Shown: positions 1 through 8,010 of the stretch, piece after piece
How the letters are laid out: the number at the start of each line of letters is the position of its first letter
Position numbering within the stretch: the first letter of the stretch is position 1
The notes under the pieces: generated by a model
What the model saw: the letters and a program-made list of their open reading frames with translations, nothing else
What the model was told of the DNA's origin: nothing
Database searches by the model: none
Made by a program: the position numbers and the translations under genes
Assembly: GCA_031551965.1 (NCBI GenBank)
Contig: JAVBMW010000023.1
Span: 1 to 64,000 of the forward strand
Source of the DNA: CALVGQ01 sp031551965
GTDB lineage: Bacteria; Bacillota_I; Bacilli_A; Erysipelotrichales; Erysipelotrichaceae
Length of the DNA: 64,000 nt
Direction: 5' to 3'

Positions 1-234
1 ATTTATATTGTTTCCGTTAAAAACAAAAATTTCTGAACTGTATAATTTATTTATTTCTTCTTTAGTAATTTGAAACATGAAATCATCTGGAAACCGTTCG
101 AGATTATTTTTTACTTGTTGATTGAAAGCCTTTACTGTATACCCATAAAGATTGGCTAAATCTGAATCAAGCATGACTTGCTGACCTCGTATGGTATGTA
201 TTAAATTTGAAATGTTGTTTGCAATATTGGTCAT
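1..234 (-). CDS. ORF6N-domain DNA-binding protein, partial (copy A)
   Basis: Only the first 78 codons are present; the gene runs off the left edge of the window. The N-terminus (MTNIANNISNLIHTIRGQQV, then VMLDSDLANLYGY) matches the start of ORF6N domains, DNA-binding modules common in phage antirepressor-like proteins. A good ribosome binding site (AGGAGG on the minus strand) lies just upstream of the ATG. The first 26 or so codons and about 135 bases of upstream DNA are nearly identical to the second copy that starts at 1527, while the rest of the domain has diverged (ATG start to residue 78: QVKNNLERFPDDFMFQ against QVKNNINKFPNDFMFQ). The target is unknown. I infer a phage or mobile-element origin. 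Confidence 0.75.
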   Translation of the reverse strand, partial: MTNIANNISNLIHTIRGQQVMLDSDLANLYGYTVKAFNQQVKNNLERFPDDFMFQITKEEINKLYSSEIFVFNGNNIN

Positions 235-368
235 TATAATTTTCCTCCTACTTATATATACTAACTTTTTTGGTCATACCTCTTTTTTCGTGCTTAAATT
301 ATAAATAAAATGTGTTTTCTATCTTTATAAAAGGTTAAAATATAGAAAAGTAAGTATATAATTTAGAT
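158..368. repeat. Direct repeat, copy A (ORF6N 5' end plus promoter)
   Basis: About 210 bases almost identical to 1451-1659. It covers the first codons of the ORF6N gene, its ribosome binding site and the upstream non-coding DNA. The visible differences are a 3-base indel near 327 and a few substitutions. The repeat ends abruptly near the sequence AATTTAGAT. Confidence 0.85.
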
Positions 369-403
369 ACCTTGCATTTTTCAGAGATTTTCGTATAATA
401 TAA

Positions 404-1042
404 TTATAGAGTTGGAACTCGAGAGTGTAATGCTCGCGGGCGCCAGCTCTTTTCTTTTCTTTTATACACTCCGAAAATATCATCGTCTTTCTTAACTATA
501 ATTTTACCAAGCCAGCTAAGATTATCTCTTTTATACATTGCATTAATTTGCTTCTTAATTTCTAAACTGTTTATTGAAGATAAGGTTATATCAAAAATAA
601 AGTTATGAGACTGTTTTTCTTTGTTTTTGATATTTTTATAAAAAACTTTATCACTATTACCTGTGATTGTTTTTAAATCCCATTTTTCTTTACGAAAAAG
701 AAAATCAGCAGTTTGAATACCGTTAGGATAATTTACTCTTGGCAATAAAATAATTTCTCCGCCAAATTTTTCTTTTAACCATTTTGATACTTCTTTTTCT
801 TTTTTTCCTGCATCAAATACAACATTTTTACCATCAACTTCATATTTGATTCCATCGACTTCAATAAATTGTTGTTCAATTATTTCATGGCTGTTGGGTG
901 TTGCTTGATCTAGCCATTCTCGAGATATATCTTGATATTCGATAAACTTACTACTCTCAAATATATACTGTTCTAAACTTTGATAGTTTATATTAAAAAT
1001 GCGATGTCCGTCTATTATGCGACTCACATCTTTTTCACTCAT
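404..1042 (-). CDS. CdiA C-terminal-type tRNase domain protein
   Basis: 212 aa. Residues 60-195 match the CdiA C-terminal tRNase family, a PD-(D/E)xK-like nuclease fold used as a toxin tip by contact-dependent inhibition proteins and found at the ends of phage minor head proteins in Bacillota. Visible signatures are VDGIKYEVDGKNVVFD, KKEKEVSKWLKEKFGGEI, LPRVNYPNGIQTADFLF and EKWDLK; D113, D122 and K124 are the likely metal-site residues. Residues 1-60 match nothing I recognise and there is no secretion domain, so this looks like a detached tip. The last 14 residues (SWRPRALHSRVPTL) come from a GC-rich hairpin and are probably not native. The ATG overlaps a 21-codon upstream frame ending at 1039 (ATGA overlap), perhaps the end of a lost parent gene. 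No immunity gene is recognisable. Activity is inferred. Confidence 0.7.
   Translation of the reverse strand: MSEKDVSRIIDGHRIFNINYQSLEQYIFESSKFIEYQDISREWLDQATPNSHEIIEQQFIEVDGIKYEVDGKNVVFDAGKKEKEVSKWLKEKFGGEIILLPRVNYPNGIQTADFLFRKEKWDLKTITGNSDKVFYKNIKNKEKQSHNFIFDITLSSINSLEIKKQINAMYKRDNLSWLGKIIVKKDDDIFGVYKRKEKSWRPRALHSRVPTL
408..450. repeat. GC-rich imperfect inverted repeat
   Basis: Two 18-base arms (408-425 and 433-450) pair at 13 of 18 positions, with extra G-U pairs possible in RNA. The stretch is far richer in GC than its surroundings. It forms the last codons of the tRNase-domain gene and could end its transcript, although no long T-run follows on the minus strand. Confidence 0.5.
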
Positions 1043-1161
1043 TTAGCAACACGTTCCCTTCCATAATCACGTTTAAGATTATTCTTTTCACAGAAATCAG
1101 TCAGCCCTTATTGGCAAACAATATTATATGAGCCTTCACTTTTTATCTTACGCAAAAATAC

Positions 1162-1527
1162 TTAATGTATTGAAGTTAACCTAATCATCGTCAAAATATC
1201 ATCTTTTATAGCTATGGTTGCTTTGATTTCAAGAACAGTGCTCAGCATATAAATACCTTGTTCTGTAAAAACATATGGAAGATAATTAATATTTTTACCT
1301 TGAGCATTCAAGGTCGTTTTTTTCGACCTTGAAATAAAAATATCCATTTCATCTTTAGTTAGTTGAAACATAAAATCATTTGGGAATTTATTTATGTTGT
1401 TTTTTACTTGTTCGTTTAGTCTTTTTACTTCATACCCATAAAAATTAGCTAAATCTGAATCAAGCATGACTTGCTGACCTCGTATGGTATGTATTAAATT
1501 TGAAATGTTGTTTGCAATATTGGTCAT
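1162..1527 (-). pseudogene. ORF6N-domain protein, truncated (copy B)
   Basis: 121 aa. The ORF6N core is clear: MLDSDLANFYGYEVKRLNEQ, NNINKFPNDFMFQLTKDEM and YLPYVFTEQGIYMLSTVL. In intact relatives the next part is a helix and a longer C-terminal region; here the sequence turns into EIKATIAIKDDILTMIRL and stops, so the gene looks cut short. Its start and upstream region are a near copy of those of the gene at 1-234. It may still make a small DNA-binding protein. I infer that it arose by duplication or by recombination between related phage genes. Confidence 0.6.
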
Positions 1528-1659
1528 TATAATTTTCCTCCTACTTATATATACTAACTTTTTTGGTCATACCTCTTTTTTTGTGCTTAAATTATAAATA
1601 AAATGTGTTTTCTATCTTTAAAAGGTTAAAATATAGAAAAGTAAGTAAATAATTTAGAT
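1451..1659. repeat. Direct repeat, copy B (ORF6N 5' end plus promoter)
   Basis: Near-identical partner of 158-368, in the same orientation and about 1.29 kb away. The two copies bracket the tRNase-domain gene. Recombination between them would delete that gene. Confidence 0.85.
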
Positions 1660-1713
1660 TATCGAAATAAAAATATCAAGCTTAAGTATCTAACAATCAG
1701 AAAGGGGAAAATC

Positions 1714-2190
1714 ATGAAGGAACAAGAATTCACAGAACGCATTCTTAAAATAAAGTTAAAGTTGTTTAAAACCGCAATGACTTATTTTCAGAATGAAACG
1801 ATTGCGATCGATGTAGTGGATGAAGCAGTTTATCGAGGATTAAAAAATTGTCGTAAATTAAGACAAGAAGAATTCTTTGATACTTGGATGACAAGAATCG
1901 TGTTGAATGAATGCCATAAAGAATATAAACGTCATCAAAAACATATTCCACTTGAAGATTATGATGCAATAGCACCAGAAGAGTTTGATGGATTAGCATT
2001 AAAAGATGCAGTCAATCGTTTACCAATTGATTTGAAAGAAGTTATAATATTACGTTATTTCTCACAATATACCCTAGTGGAAACGGCCGGTATTTTAGAT
2101 CTGCCACAAGGGACTGTGGCAACAAGAGAACGTAAAGCATTGAAATTACTAAGACTAGAATTTTTAGATAAGGAGGAAAATAATGAATAG
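1714..2190 (+). CDS. ECF-type RNA polymerase sigma factor
   Basis: 158 aa, the usual size for an extracytoplasmic-function sigma factor. Region 2 lies around residues 10-75 (including FFDTWMTRIVLNECHKEYKR) and region 4 around 100-150 (LPIDLKEVIILRYFSQYTLV, then the helix-turn-helix DLPQGTVATRERKALKLL). It would direct RNA polymerase to a small stress regulon. The next gene overlaps its end by 8 bases and encodes a membrane-anchored DUF4179 protein, the usual arrangement for a sigma factor and its anti-sigma partner. The ribosome binding site AAAGGGGAAA precedes the ATG. I could not pick out an autoregulated promoter upstream. The inducing signal is unknown. Confidence 0.9.
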   Translation: MKEQEFTERILKIKLKLFKTAMTYFQNETIAIDVVDEAVYRGLKNCRKLRQEEFFDTWMTRIVLNECHKEYKRHQKHIPLEDYDAIAPEEFDGLALKDAVNRLPIDLKEVIILRYFSQYTLVETAGILDLPQGTVATRERKALKLLRLEFLDKEENNE

Positions 2191-3544
2191 ACAAGATGAA
2201 TATAAAGATTTAATTGAAGAGATTCAAAATACACCAGAAAAACTAAATAATACAATGACACGTGCAAAAAGAAAAAGATTTTATAACAGAATTCAAAAAT
2301 CATTTTTAAGTATGACCATAATATTTACAACTTTTGTTTTGTTGGCGAATACCTGTGCACCTGTTGCTTATGCTTTTTCTCAAATACCTATCTTGAAAGA
2401 ATTGGCTAAAGCTGTTACATTATCGCAATCACTTGAAAGTGCACTGGAAAATGATTATGCACAAGAAATTAATCAAACACAAACTAAAAAAGGCGTTACT
2501 GTTAAACTGGAATACTTAATTGCGGATGAGTCACAAGTATATGTAATTTATCGAATTGAAAGTGATAATAAAATAAGTAGTGGTAATTTAGAAATTAAAG
2601 CTGAAACAACTGATGGTCAAAGCGTACCAACTTACAGATATGAAGATGAAGTTAAAAAAGTAAATAATGTAGGAATCTATTTTGATAATGAAGCACCAAC
2701 CAAATTTAAACTTAAAATATTTATATATGATGATTCAGATAAACCAAGTGAATTTGCCTTCAATCTTAAAGTTGATAAAGACATTATATTACCAAAGAGA
2801 GAAATAGAGATAAACGAAACAGTAGAGCTTAATGGTCAACTAATCACATTTGAATCAATCACAGCTTATCCAACTCATGCAGAATTAAATGTAAAAGGTG
2901 ATCCAAATAACACTCTTTGGCTACAAAGCATGTTTTTCACCATTGAGACTGATACAGGTCAGTTGTTTACTTCAAGTGCAAATGGACATTTATCCAGAGG
3001 TACTGTTTCAGAGGATCATGCTATACAATACATGGAAAGTAATTATTTTTACGAAGCTTCAGATTTCAAAATCACAATCAATGAAGCATACTGGACAAAG
3101 AAAGATAATCCAACTGTTTGGATTGATTTGTGGCAAAAAAAGGCATATGATTTACCAGAAAATATGACTTTAAGAGACATTTTTACAGATATCTATAGTG
3201 ATAAACTTTGGATTTCATTTGATTGTGAAAGAATCGGAGCAATAAGATTTGCACAAACATATAAAATGTGGAATTACTATCTACTCGATGAAAACGGAGA
3301 ACATATTGACAATTATAGGGCGGAGTATCAGGACTCGAACAGATTGATCCCTTTCTTAAGATATAAAAATGAAGTATATAATGTACTTTATGATTTAGGT
3401 CCAACAAATAGTAAACACTATATCATAAGAATTTCTGTTGAAAATATAAATGATTATCGTGGTACTAAAATCGGTATACCGTTTGTAGTTTTTGAAAGAT
3501 GGGCACCACTTGAAAGTACAATAATTGAATTCAGTGCAAAATAA
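2183..3544 (+). CDS. DUF4179 membrane protein, probable anti-sigma factor
   Basis: 453 aa. A basic cytoplasmic N-terminus (residues 1-40) is followed by one membrane segment (about 42-64, SMTIIFTTFVLLANTCAPVA) and a DUF4179 region just after it (LKELAKAVTLSQSLESALEN). The remaining 350 residues would be extracellular and rich in beta strands. It is co-transcribed and overlaps the sigma factor gene by 8 bases, so it probably holds that sigma factor at the membrane until a cell-envelope signal arrives. No zinc-binding anti-sigma motif is seen. The role is inferred from family and position. Confidence 0.75.
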   Translation: MNRQDEYKDLIEEIQNTPEKLNNTMTRAKRKRFYNRIQKSFLSMTIIFTTFVLLANTCAPVAYAFSQIPILKELAKAVTLSQSLESALENDYAQEINQTQTKKGVTVKLEYLIADESQVYVIYRIESDNKISSGNLEIKAETTDGQSVPTYRYEDEVKKVNNVGIYFDNEAPTKFKLKIFIYDDSDKPSEFAFNLKVDKDIILPKREIEINETVELNGQLITFESITAYPTHAELNVKGDPNNTLWLQSMFFTIETDTGQLFTSSANGHLSRGTVSEDHAIQYMESNYFYEASDFKITINEAYWTKKDNPTVWIDLWQKKAYDLPENMTLRDIFTDIYSDKLWISFDCERIGAIRFAQTYKMWNYYLLDENGEHIDNYRAEYQDSNRLIPFLRYKNEVYNVLYDLGPTNSKHYIIRISVENINDYRGTKIGIPFVVFERWAPLESTIIEFSAK

Positions 3545-3549
3545 CAAAA

Positions 3550-3576
3550 AAAACGAGGCTTGTAAGGTCTCGTTTT
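3550..3576. terminator. Bidirectional intrinsic terminator
   Basis: Perfect 8-bp stem AAAACGAG/CTCGTTTT with an 11-base loop and A/T tracts on both sides. It lies between the convergent anti-sigma gene and the M56-M23 gene. Confidence 0.8.
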
Positions 3577-3582
3577 ACATAG

Positions 3583-5040
3583 TTATTTATAAATTTCCAT
3601 TGGATCAATACGGATGCCATCTATAGTAATTACAAAGTGGACATGTGGACCAGATACTCTACCGGACATACCGATTTGACCAATAATATCCCCCTTAACA
3701 ACTGTGTCGCCATTAGAAAAGTACGCAGATTTGTTTAGGTGACCATAATAGGAAGTGATTCCTTCTCCATGGTCTATCAAAATATAATGTCCGTTGATTC
3801 CATTGTAGGCAGCTTCTGTAACAGTTCCATCTGCAATTGCATAAACATTACCATATTCGTCTTCTTCATTTATCATATCAGTAGCGGTATGCCCTTCATA
3901 ACACCCGTATCCACAACTGATTTTTGCGTTGTCAACTGGTAATCGATATTCTGTTGTATTTAATTCATCTAAGTTTTGGTTCGATAAATATTCGTACCAT
4001 TTTTGTTCGTCTGGATCAATTGTCGCAATCACATTTTCATCTTTATCTAAAATCTCTGATGTATCATCAGTTGATTTCGAATCGACAATAATCGTCTTTT
4101 CTTTAACACTACAACCTACTATGAACGTAAGTAAAGTTATACTAAGTATTAACCAGAATGATTCTTTTGTGGGTTTTGGCTGAACTAGTTCTTTGAAACG
4201 TTGAGCTGTTTTTGAACTGAAAGAAGTAGATAATCCTGAGGTTGGTTGCTGAATGAAATGATAGAGTAAACGACCGTATTCAAGACGTTCTGTTTCATTA
4301 TGATTCTTCAACATCATCTCATCAACATGAATTTCGGATTCAAGTTCTATTTGATGGATAAGGAGTAGAATAATTGGATTAAACCAATAAAATGCTTGAA
4401 TTGGTAATAAAATCAATTTGATCAATAAATCATGATGTTTTATATGAGTCAATTCATGAACCATAATTAGCTTGTATTGCTCATAAGTTAATTCTTGATC
4501 AGGAATGACAATCGTTGAATTAATAACACCATAACAAAGTGGAGAAGTAGTCATCGATGATTTAATCAATTTAATATTTGAATGAAGAGCGACTTCCTTT
4601 TTTGCTGCATTGAAGGCATCAAGTTCATTAGCATTTAAGTTTATTTTCCAACGTTTGATTTTTGATACTAACTGAAGATGTGATAAGCATTGATAAATCA
4701 CAATCCCCACGGCAACAAGTAACCAAACTTGTATCAAAATACTATAAATATTAATTTGTGAATTAACTATTGATTGATCAATGATTTGAGAAGTTAAGAG
4801 TTCTGATGATTGATTAATAGTCATAGTATTAGATGAAATAGTTCTTTCCACTTCTTTATAAACTGTAAAAGTTAAAGAAGCAGGGCAAATTAATCGAACC
4901 GCGAGTATTAAATAAATTACCCATTGATTTTTAAATCTGAATTTATCTTTTGTGAAGTAACGGAAAGTCTGCAAGACAAGAAATAGAACACTGATTTGTA
5001 AACTGATTTCTAAACAATTCTTAAATAGAGTATTCATCAT
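3583..5040 (-). CDS. M56 (BlaR1-type)-M23 fusion metallopeptidase
   Basis: 485 aa. Residues 1-290 are a BlaR1/MecR1-type M56 membrane protease with several membrane segments and the zinc motif HELTH (195-199). A further membrane segment lies near 296-312. Instead of a penicillin-binding sensor domain, the C-terminus (about 370-485) is an M23/LytM-like peptidoglycan peptidase with all expected zinc ligands: HTATD, the His of YYGHLN, and PHVHF. The gene overlaps the blaI-like gene by 4 bases (ATGA). By analogy with BlaR1/BlaI, the protease would cleave the repressor on a cell-wall signal. The M23 domain suggests that the signal is peptidoglycan itself rather than a beta-lactam. No beta-lactamase gene is nearby. 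Confidence 0.85.
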   Translation of the reverse strand: MMNTLFKNCLEISLQISVLFLVLQTFRYFTKDKFRFKNQWVIYLILAVRLICPASLTFTVYKEVERTISSNTMTINQSSELLTSQIIDQSIVNSQINIYSILIQVWLLVAVGIVIYQCLSHLQLVSKIKRWKINLNANELDAFNAAKKEVALHSNIKLIKSSMTTSPLCYGVINSTIVIPDQELTYEQYKLIMVHELTHIKHHDLLIKLILLPIQAFYWFNPIILLLIHQIELESEIHVDEMMLKNHNETERLEYGRLLYHFIQQPTSGLSTSFSSKTAQRFKELVQPKPTKESFWLILSITLLTFIVGCSVKEKTIIVDSKSTDDTSEILDKDENVIATIDPDEQKWYEYLSNQNLDELNTTEYRLPVDNAKISCGYGCYEGHTATDMINEEDEYGNVYAIADGTVTEAAYNGINGHYILIDHGEGITSYYGHLNKSAYFSNGDTVVKGDIIGQIGMSGRVSGPHVHFVITIDGIRIDPMEIYK

Positions 5041-5399
5041 TGATTCTCCTTCATATTTAATAATCTTTTGATTTCATCAAGTTCTTCATCACTTATATCT
5101 TCAATTAAAGTAGCCATTAATTTTGAAGTGGAATTGCTATATAATTTTTCAATGAAAGAAGAAGTTTCTGATTTACGATAAGATTCTTCATCAATAAGAG
5201 GCTTAAACATATTTGAATTGTTTTGCTTCGAGCACTCTACAAAGCCCTTATCTTGAAGTCTTGATAATAACGTTTGGGTGATTTGAATTGGTTTATTTTT
5301 GTTGTCAGTAAGATTATGAATATCTTTTGTACTAGTAGGTGTATTATGATGCCATAGAATCAACATCACTTCTAATTCTGAATCTGGTAGTCTTTTCAT
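5037..5399 (-). CDS. BlaI/MecI-family transcriptional repressor
   Basis: 120 aa from the ATG at 5399, which has GGAGG nine bases upstream; an in-frame ATG at 5414 is less likely. The winged-helix N-terminus (LPDSELEVMLILWHHNTPTS, then TQTLLSRLQDKGFVE) and the dimerisation tail (LMATLIEDISDEELDEIKRL) are typical of BlaI/MecI. It should bind the paired TACA-N2-TGTA operators directly upstream and repress its own operon with the M56-M23 protease gene. Release would follow cleavage by that protease. Confidence 0.9.
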   Translation of the reverse strand: MKRLPDSELEVMLILWHHNTPTSTKDIHNLTDNKNKPIQITQTLLSRLQDKGFVECSKQNNSNMFKPLIDEESYRKSETSSFIEKLYSNSTSKLMATLIEDISDEELDEIKRLLNMKENQ

Positions 5400-5408
5400 A
5401 GAAACCTC

Positions 5409-5454
5409 CAACATACATCTGTATGTAAAAGTTATAACATACAGATGTATGTTG
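5409..5454. promoter_or_regulatory. Double BlaI-type operator
   Basis: A perfect 18-bp inverted repeat (5409-5426 and 5437-5454). Each arm contains a TACA-N2-TGTA core (5414-5423 and 5440-5449), the box bound by the BlaI/MecI/CopY family. It sits directly upstream of the repressor gene, and the S51 peptidase gene reads away from it at 5524. Confidence 0.85.
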
Positions 5455-5523
5455 GGTCAAGAGGTAAAATTTGTTTATACTTATAAAAGTATGATAAAAT
5501 AATACAAAGCAGAGGATAAGCAT

Positions 5524-6171
5524 ATGCCAAAATATTATTTCTTAAGTGGATTTGATGAACAAAAAGGATTTCCAGATTATTTGATTAATCACTTCAATAA
5601 AAACATTTCTGATAAAAAATCACTAGTATTTATATGTACAACACCAAATAGTTTCAAAATCAATGATTACTATTTTGAAATAAATAAAAATTGGTTTGAT
5701 CAATCAAAACTCAATTTTGATGAAGTTAAATTAATTGATTATCGAATGTCGAAAGAAGAAGCTCAAACGATAGTTACTAATGCATCTTGTGTCTTCTTGT
5801 GTGGCGGGATGACCTTAATGCAAAATAACTTTTTGGATGAATATGATTTAAAAGATATCCTAAGAAATATTGATGTGGTAATGGGTATGAGTGCAGGAGC
5901 GATCAATATGGCAAAGCATTCATTAAGCATTGAGAAATCAGATACTTATACTGCAAAAATCTATGAAGGTATAGGGACTGCAGACATAACAGTTTGTCCT
6001 CATTTTGATCTGAATAATAAAGAATTGATTGATAATGTATTATGTCTTACATCAAACACTCATCCAATATATTGTTTATGTGATAATAGTGCGATTTTTG
6101 TAGGTGATTCAACAATTGAGTATTTAGGCGAAGTATTTTTGATCCAAAATTCAAACATGCAGAAATTATAA
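5524..6171 (+). CDS. Peptidase S51 family protein (dipeptidase E-like)
   Basis: 215 aa. The nucleophile elbow GMSAGAINMA (around residue 122) carries the catalytic Ser of the S51 class-I amidotransferase-like fold; CVFLCGGMTLMQ is the family glycine-rich strand. Relatives include alpha-aspartyl dipeptidase PepE and cyanophycinase, so it probably cleaves small peptides in the cytoplasm. It is divergent from the BlaI operon and has its own terminator, so it looks monocistronic. The two BlaI-type boxes lie only about 70 bases upstream and could influence it. The exact substrate cannot be told. Confidence 0.75.
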   Translation: MPKYYFLSGFDEQKGFPDYLINHFNKNISDKKSLVFICTTPNSFKINDYYFEINKNWFDQSKLNFDEVKLIDYRMSKEEAQTIVTNASCVFLCGGMTLMQNNFLDEYDLKDILRNIDVVMGMSAGAINMAKHSLSIEKSDTYTAKIYEGIGTADITVCPHFDLNNKELIDNVLCLTSNTHPIYCLCDNSAIFVGDSTIEYLGEVFLIQNSNMQKL

Positions 6172-6192
6172 GTGGGTAGCCACTTTTTTTCT
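6171..6192 (+). terminator. Intrinsic terminator
   Basis: AAGTGG-GTAG-CCACTT stem-loop followed by a T-run. It starts at the last base of the S51 peptidase gene. Confidence 0.85.
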
Positions 6193-6258
6193 GAGTCCTT
6201 GAATTTCGACAATGTTTGTAGATAAAAAAACGTATGATTATGAAAAGGAAGTGATCGT

Positions 6259-6480
6259 ATGTTTAATCGAATTGGATTTATTTTGATTGTGAGTGGTTTT
6301 CTGCTCTTGTATAAACCAGAAATATTTAGTATAGAAACGATAATACATATTTTAAATTCAAATATTGAATATTGGCCAATTTTATTGATCATTATTGGCT
6401 TTGTGTTCATCATGCCAAGAAAAAAACGAACTGTAAAAAAAAAAGATGAGCTAAGTTCAGCTAGTGTTATTCAATTGTAA
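6259..6480 (+). CDS. Small two-helix membrane protein
   Basis: 73 aa with a good ribosome binding site (AAGGAAGTGAT). Two hydrophobic segments are visible, about residues 5-17 (IGFILIVSGFLLL) and 39-52 (WPILLIIIGFVFIM), followed by a basic tail (PRKKRTVKKK). The pattern of two short helices with WPIL-LIIIG resembles the LiaI/LiaF-like membrane domain seen in envelope-stress proteins. No other domain is present. The function is unknown; a role in the cell envelope is only suggested by the resemblance. Confidence 0.6.
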   Translation: MFNRIGFILIVSGFLLLYKPEIFSIETIIHILNSNIEYWPILLIIIGFVFIMPRKKRTVKKKDELSSASVIQL

Positions 6481-6609
6481 TCGGTTTCATTTGAGTATTG
6501 TCGAAAAAGTGAATAAAAACTCTTCGTTAAAGATTTTTATCTCTTTATTTTACCTATTTATTGGGGTATAATATATGTGCAATAAATAACAAATAGGAGG
6601 AAGTTTAAA

Positions 6610-7908
6610 ATGCCAGGAATTATTGATGTTTATGCTCGTGAAGTAATCGACTCTCGTGGTAATCCAACAATTGAAGTTGAAGTTACTACTGAATCAGGTG
6701 CGTTTGGACGCGCTATGGTACCATCAGGTGCTTCTACAGGAGAAAGAGAAGCTTTAGAATTACGTGATGGTGACAAATCTCGTTTCATGGGTAAAGGAGT
6801 TTTAAAAGCTGTTAGTAATGTAAATGATATTATCGCTGATGCAGTACTTGGAATGGATGTAACTGATCAATGTGCTGTTGACAGTGCAATGTTAGCACTT
6901 GATGGAACTGATTTCAAATCTAAATTAGGAGCTAATGCTATTTTAGGTGTATCAATGGCTTGTGCTCGTGCAGCTGCTGATTATTATGGAATGCCTTTAT
7001 ACAAATATTTCGGAGGATTCAATGGTAAAACATTACCAGTTCCAATGATGAACGTTGTTAACGGTGGTAGCCATGCAGATTCAACTGTTGACTTCCAAGA
7101 ATACATGATCATGCCAGTTGGGGCAAAAGACATTAATGAAGCATTACGTATGGGAGCTGAAACTTTCCACAACTTACGTAGCGTATTAAAGAAAAAAGGA
7201 TACAACACTAACGTTGGTGATGAAGGTGGATTTGCACCATCATGCGTTGATGGAAATGAAGAACCATTAAAACTTATCGTTGCTGCTATTGAAGCTGCTG
7301 GATTTGTTCCTGGTAAAGATATTTGCATCGCTATGGACGTTGCTGCATCTGAATTCTATAACACTGAAACTAAAGTTTACGAACTTACTAAATCAGGACA
7401 AGGAACTAAGACTACTGCAGAAATGATCGATATGTATGCTGAATGGTGTGAAAAATATCCAATCGTTTCTATCGAAGATGGTCTTGGAGAAAGAGACTGG
7501 GATGGATGGAAAGTACTTACTGATCGTTTAGGAGCTAAAATCCAATTAGTTGGTGATGATCTATTCGTTACTAATCCTAAGATCCTTAAAGAAGGTATTG
7601 AAAAAGGAATCGCTAACTCAATCCTTATCAAAGTTAACCAAATCGGTACATTAACTGAAACATTTGACGCTATCGAAATGGCTAAAAAAGCTGGATATAC
7701 TTGTGTAGTTTCTCACAGATCTGGTGAAACAGAAGATACTACAATCGCTGATATCGCTGTTGGATTAAATGCTGGTCAAATCAAAACTGGTTCAATGAGC
7801 CGTACAGACCGTATCGCTAAATACAACCAATTGATCCGCATCAATGATGAATTAGGTGCAGTTGCTGAATACCAAGGTATGAACTGCTTCTACAACGTTA
7901 AAAAATAG
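6610..7908 (+). CDS. eno: Enolase
   Basis: 432 aa, full length. It converts 2-phosphoglycerate to phosphoenolpyruvate in glycolysis. The family motifs are present: AREVIDSRGNPTIEVEV, MVPSGASTGEREALELRDGD, the metal and catalytic region around SIEDGLGERDWDGW and LVGDDLFVTNP, and the signature ILIKVNQIGTLTET followed by SHRSGETEDTTIAD. A perfect -10 (TATAAT, 6567-6572) lies upstream with AGGAGG before the ATG. Codon use (ATC, CGT, GGT, GTT) is that of a highly expressed gene. It has its own promoter and terminator, so it is monocistronic. Confidence 0.98.
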   Translation: MPGIIDVYAREVIDSRGNPTIEVEVTTESGAFGRAMVPSGASTGEREALELRDGDKSRFMGKGVLKAVSNVNDIIADAVLGMDVTDQCAVDSAMLALDGTDFKSKLGANAILGVSMACARAAADYYGMPLYKYFGGFNGKTLPVPMMNVVNGGSHADSTVDFQEYMIMPVGAKDINEALRMGAETFHNLRSVLKKKGYNTNVGDEGGFAPSCVDGNEEPLKLIVAAIEAAGFVPGKDICIAMDVAASEFYNTETKVYELTKSGQGTKTTAEMIDMYAEWCEKYPIVSIEDGLGERDWDGWKVLTDRLGAKIQLVGDDLFVTNPKILKEGIEKGIANSILIKVNQIGTLTETFDAIEMAKKAGYTCVVSHRSGETEDTTIADIAVGLNAGQIKTGSMSRTDRIAKYNQLIRINDELGAVAEYQGMNCFYNVKK

Positions 7909-7916
7909 TTGAATTA

Positions 7917-7941
7917 GGTGCTCGAAAGAGTGCCTTTTTTT
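7917..7941 (+). terminator. Intrinsic terminator of eno
   Basis: Seven-pair stem with a GAAA tetraloop (GGTGCTC/GAGTGCC, two G-U pairs) followed by a run of seven T. Confidence 0.85.
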
Positions 7942-8010
7942 CTGTCTACAACAGGTCGATTGTGTGTTTTGCTTTGATGGGCTATCATTGAAATGAAATG
8001 AGGGATCGAT

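Noticed and set aside
1039..1107. 21-codon frame upstream of the tRNase-domain gene (ends EKNNLKRDYGRERVAK)
   Set aside because: Bounded by a stop codon and too short to assign; it may be the end of a lost parent gene but nothing else supports it.
2898..3167. 89-codon frame inside the anti-sigma gene
   Set aside because: It lies in another frame of a well-supported long gene and shows no domain.
6060..6413. 117-codon minus-strand frame over the S51 terminator and the small membrane gene
   Set aside because: It crosses a clear terminator and the better-supported plus-strand genes; no ribosome binding site or family match.
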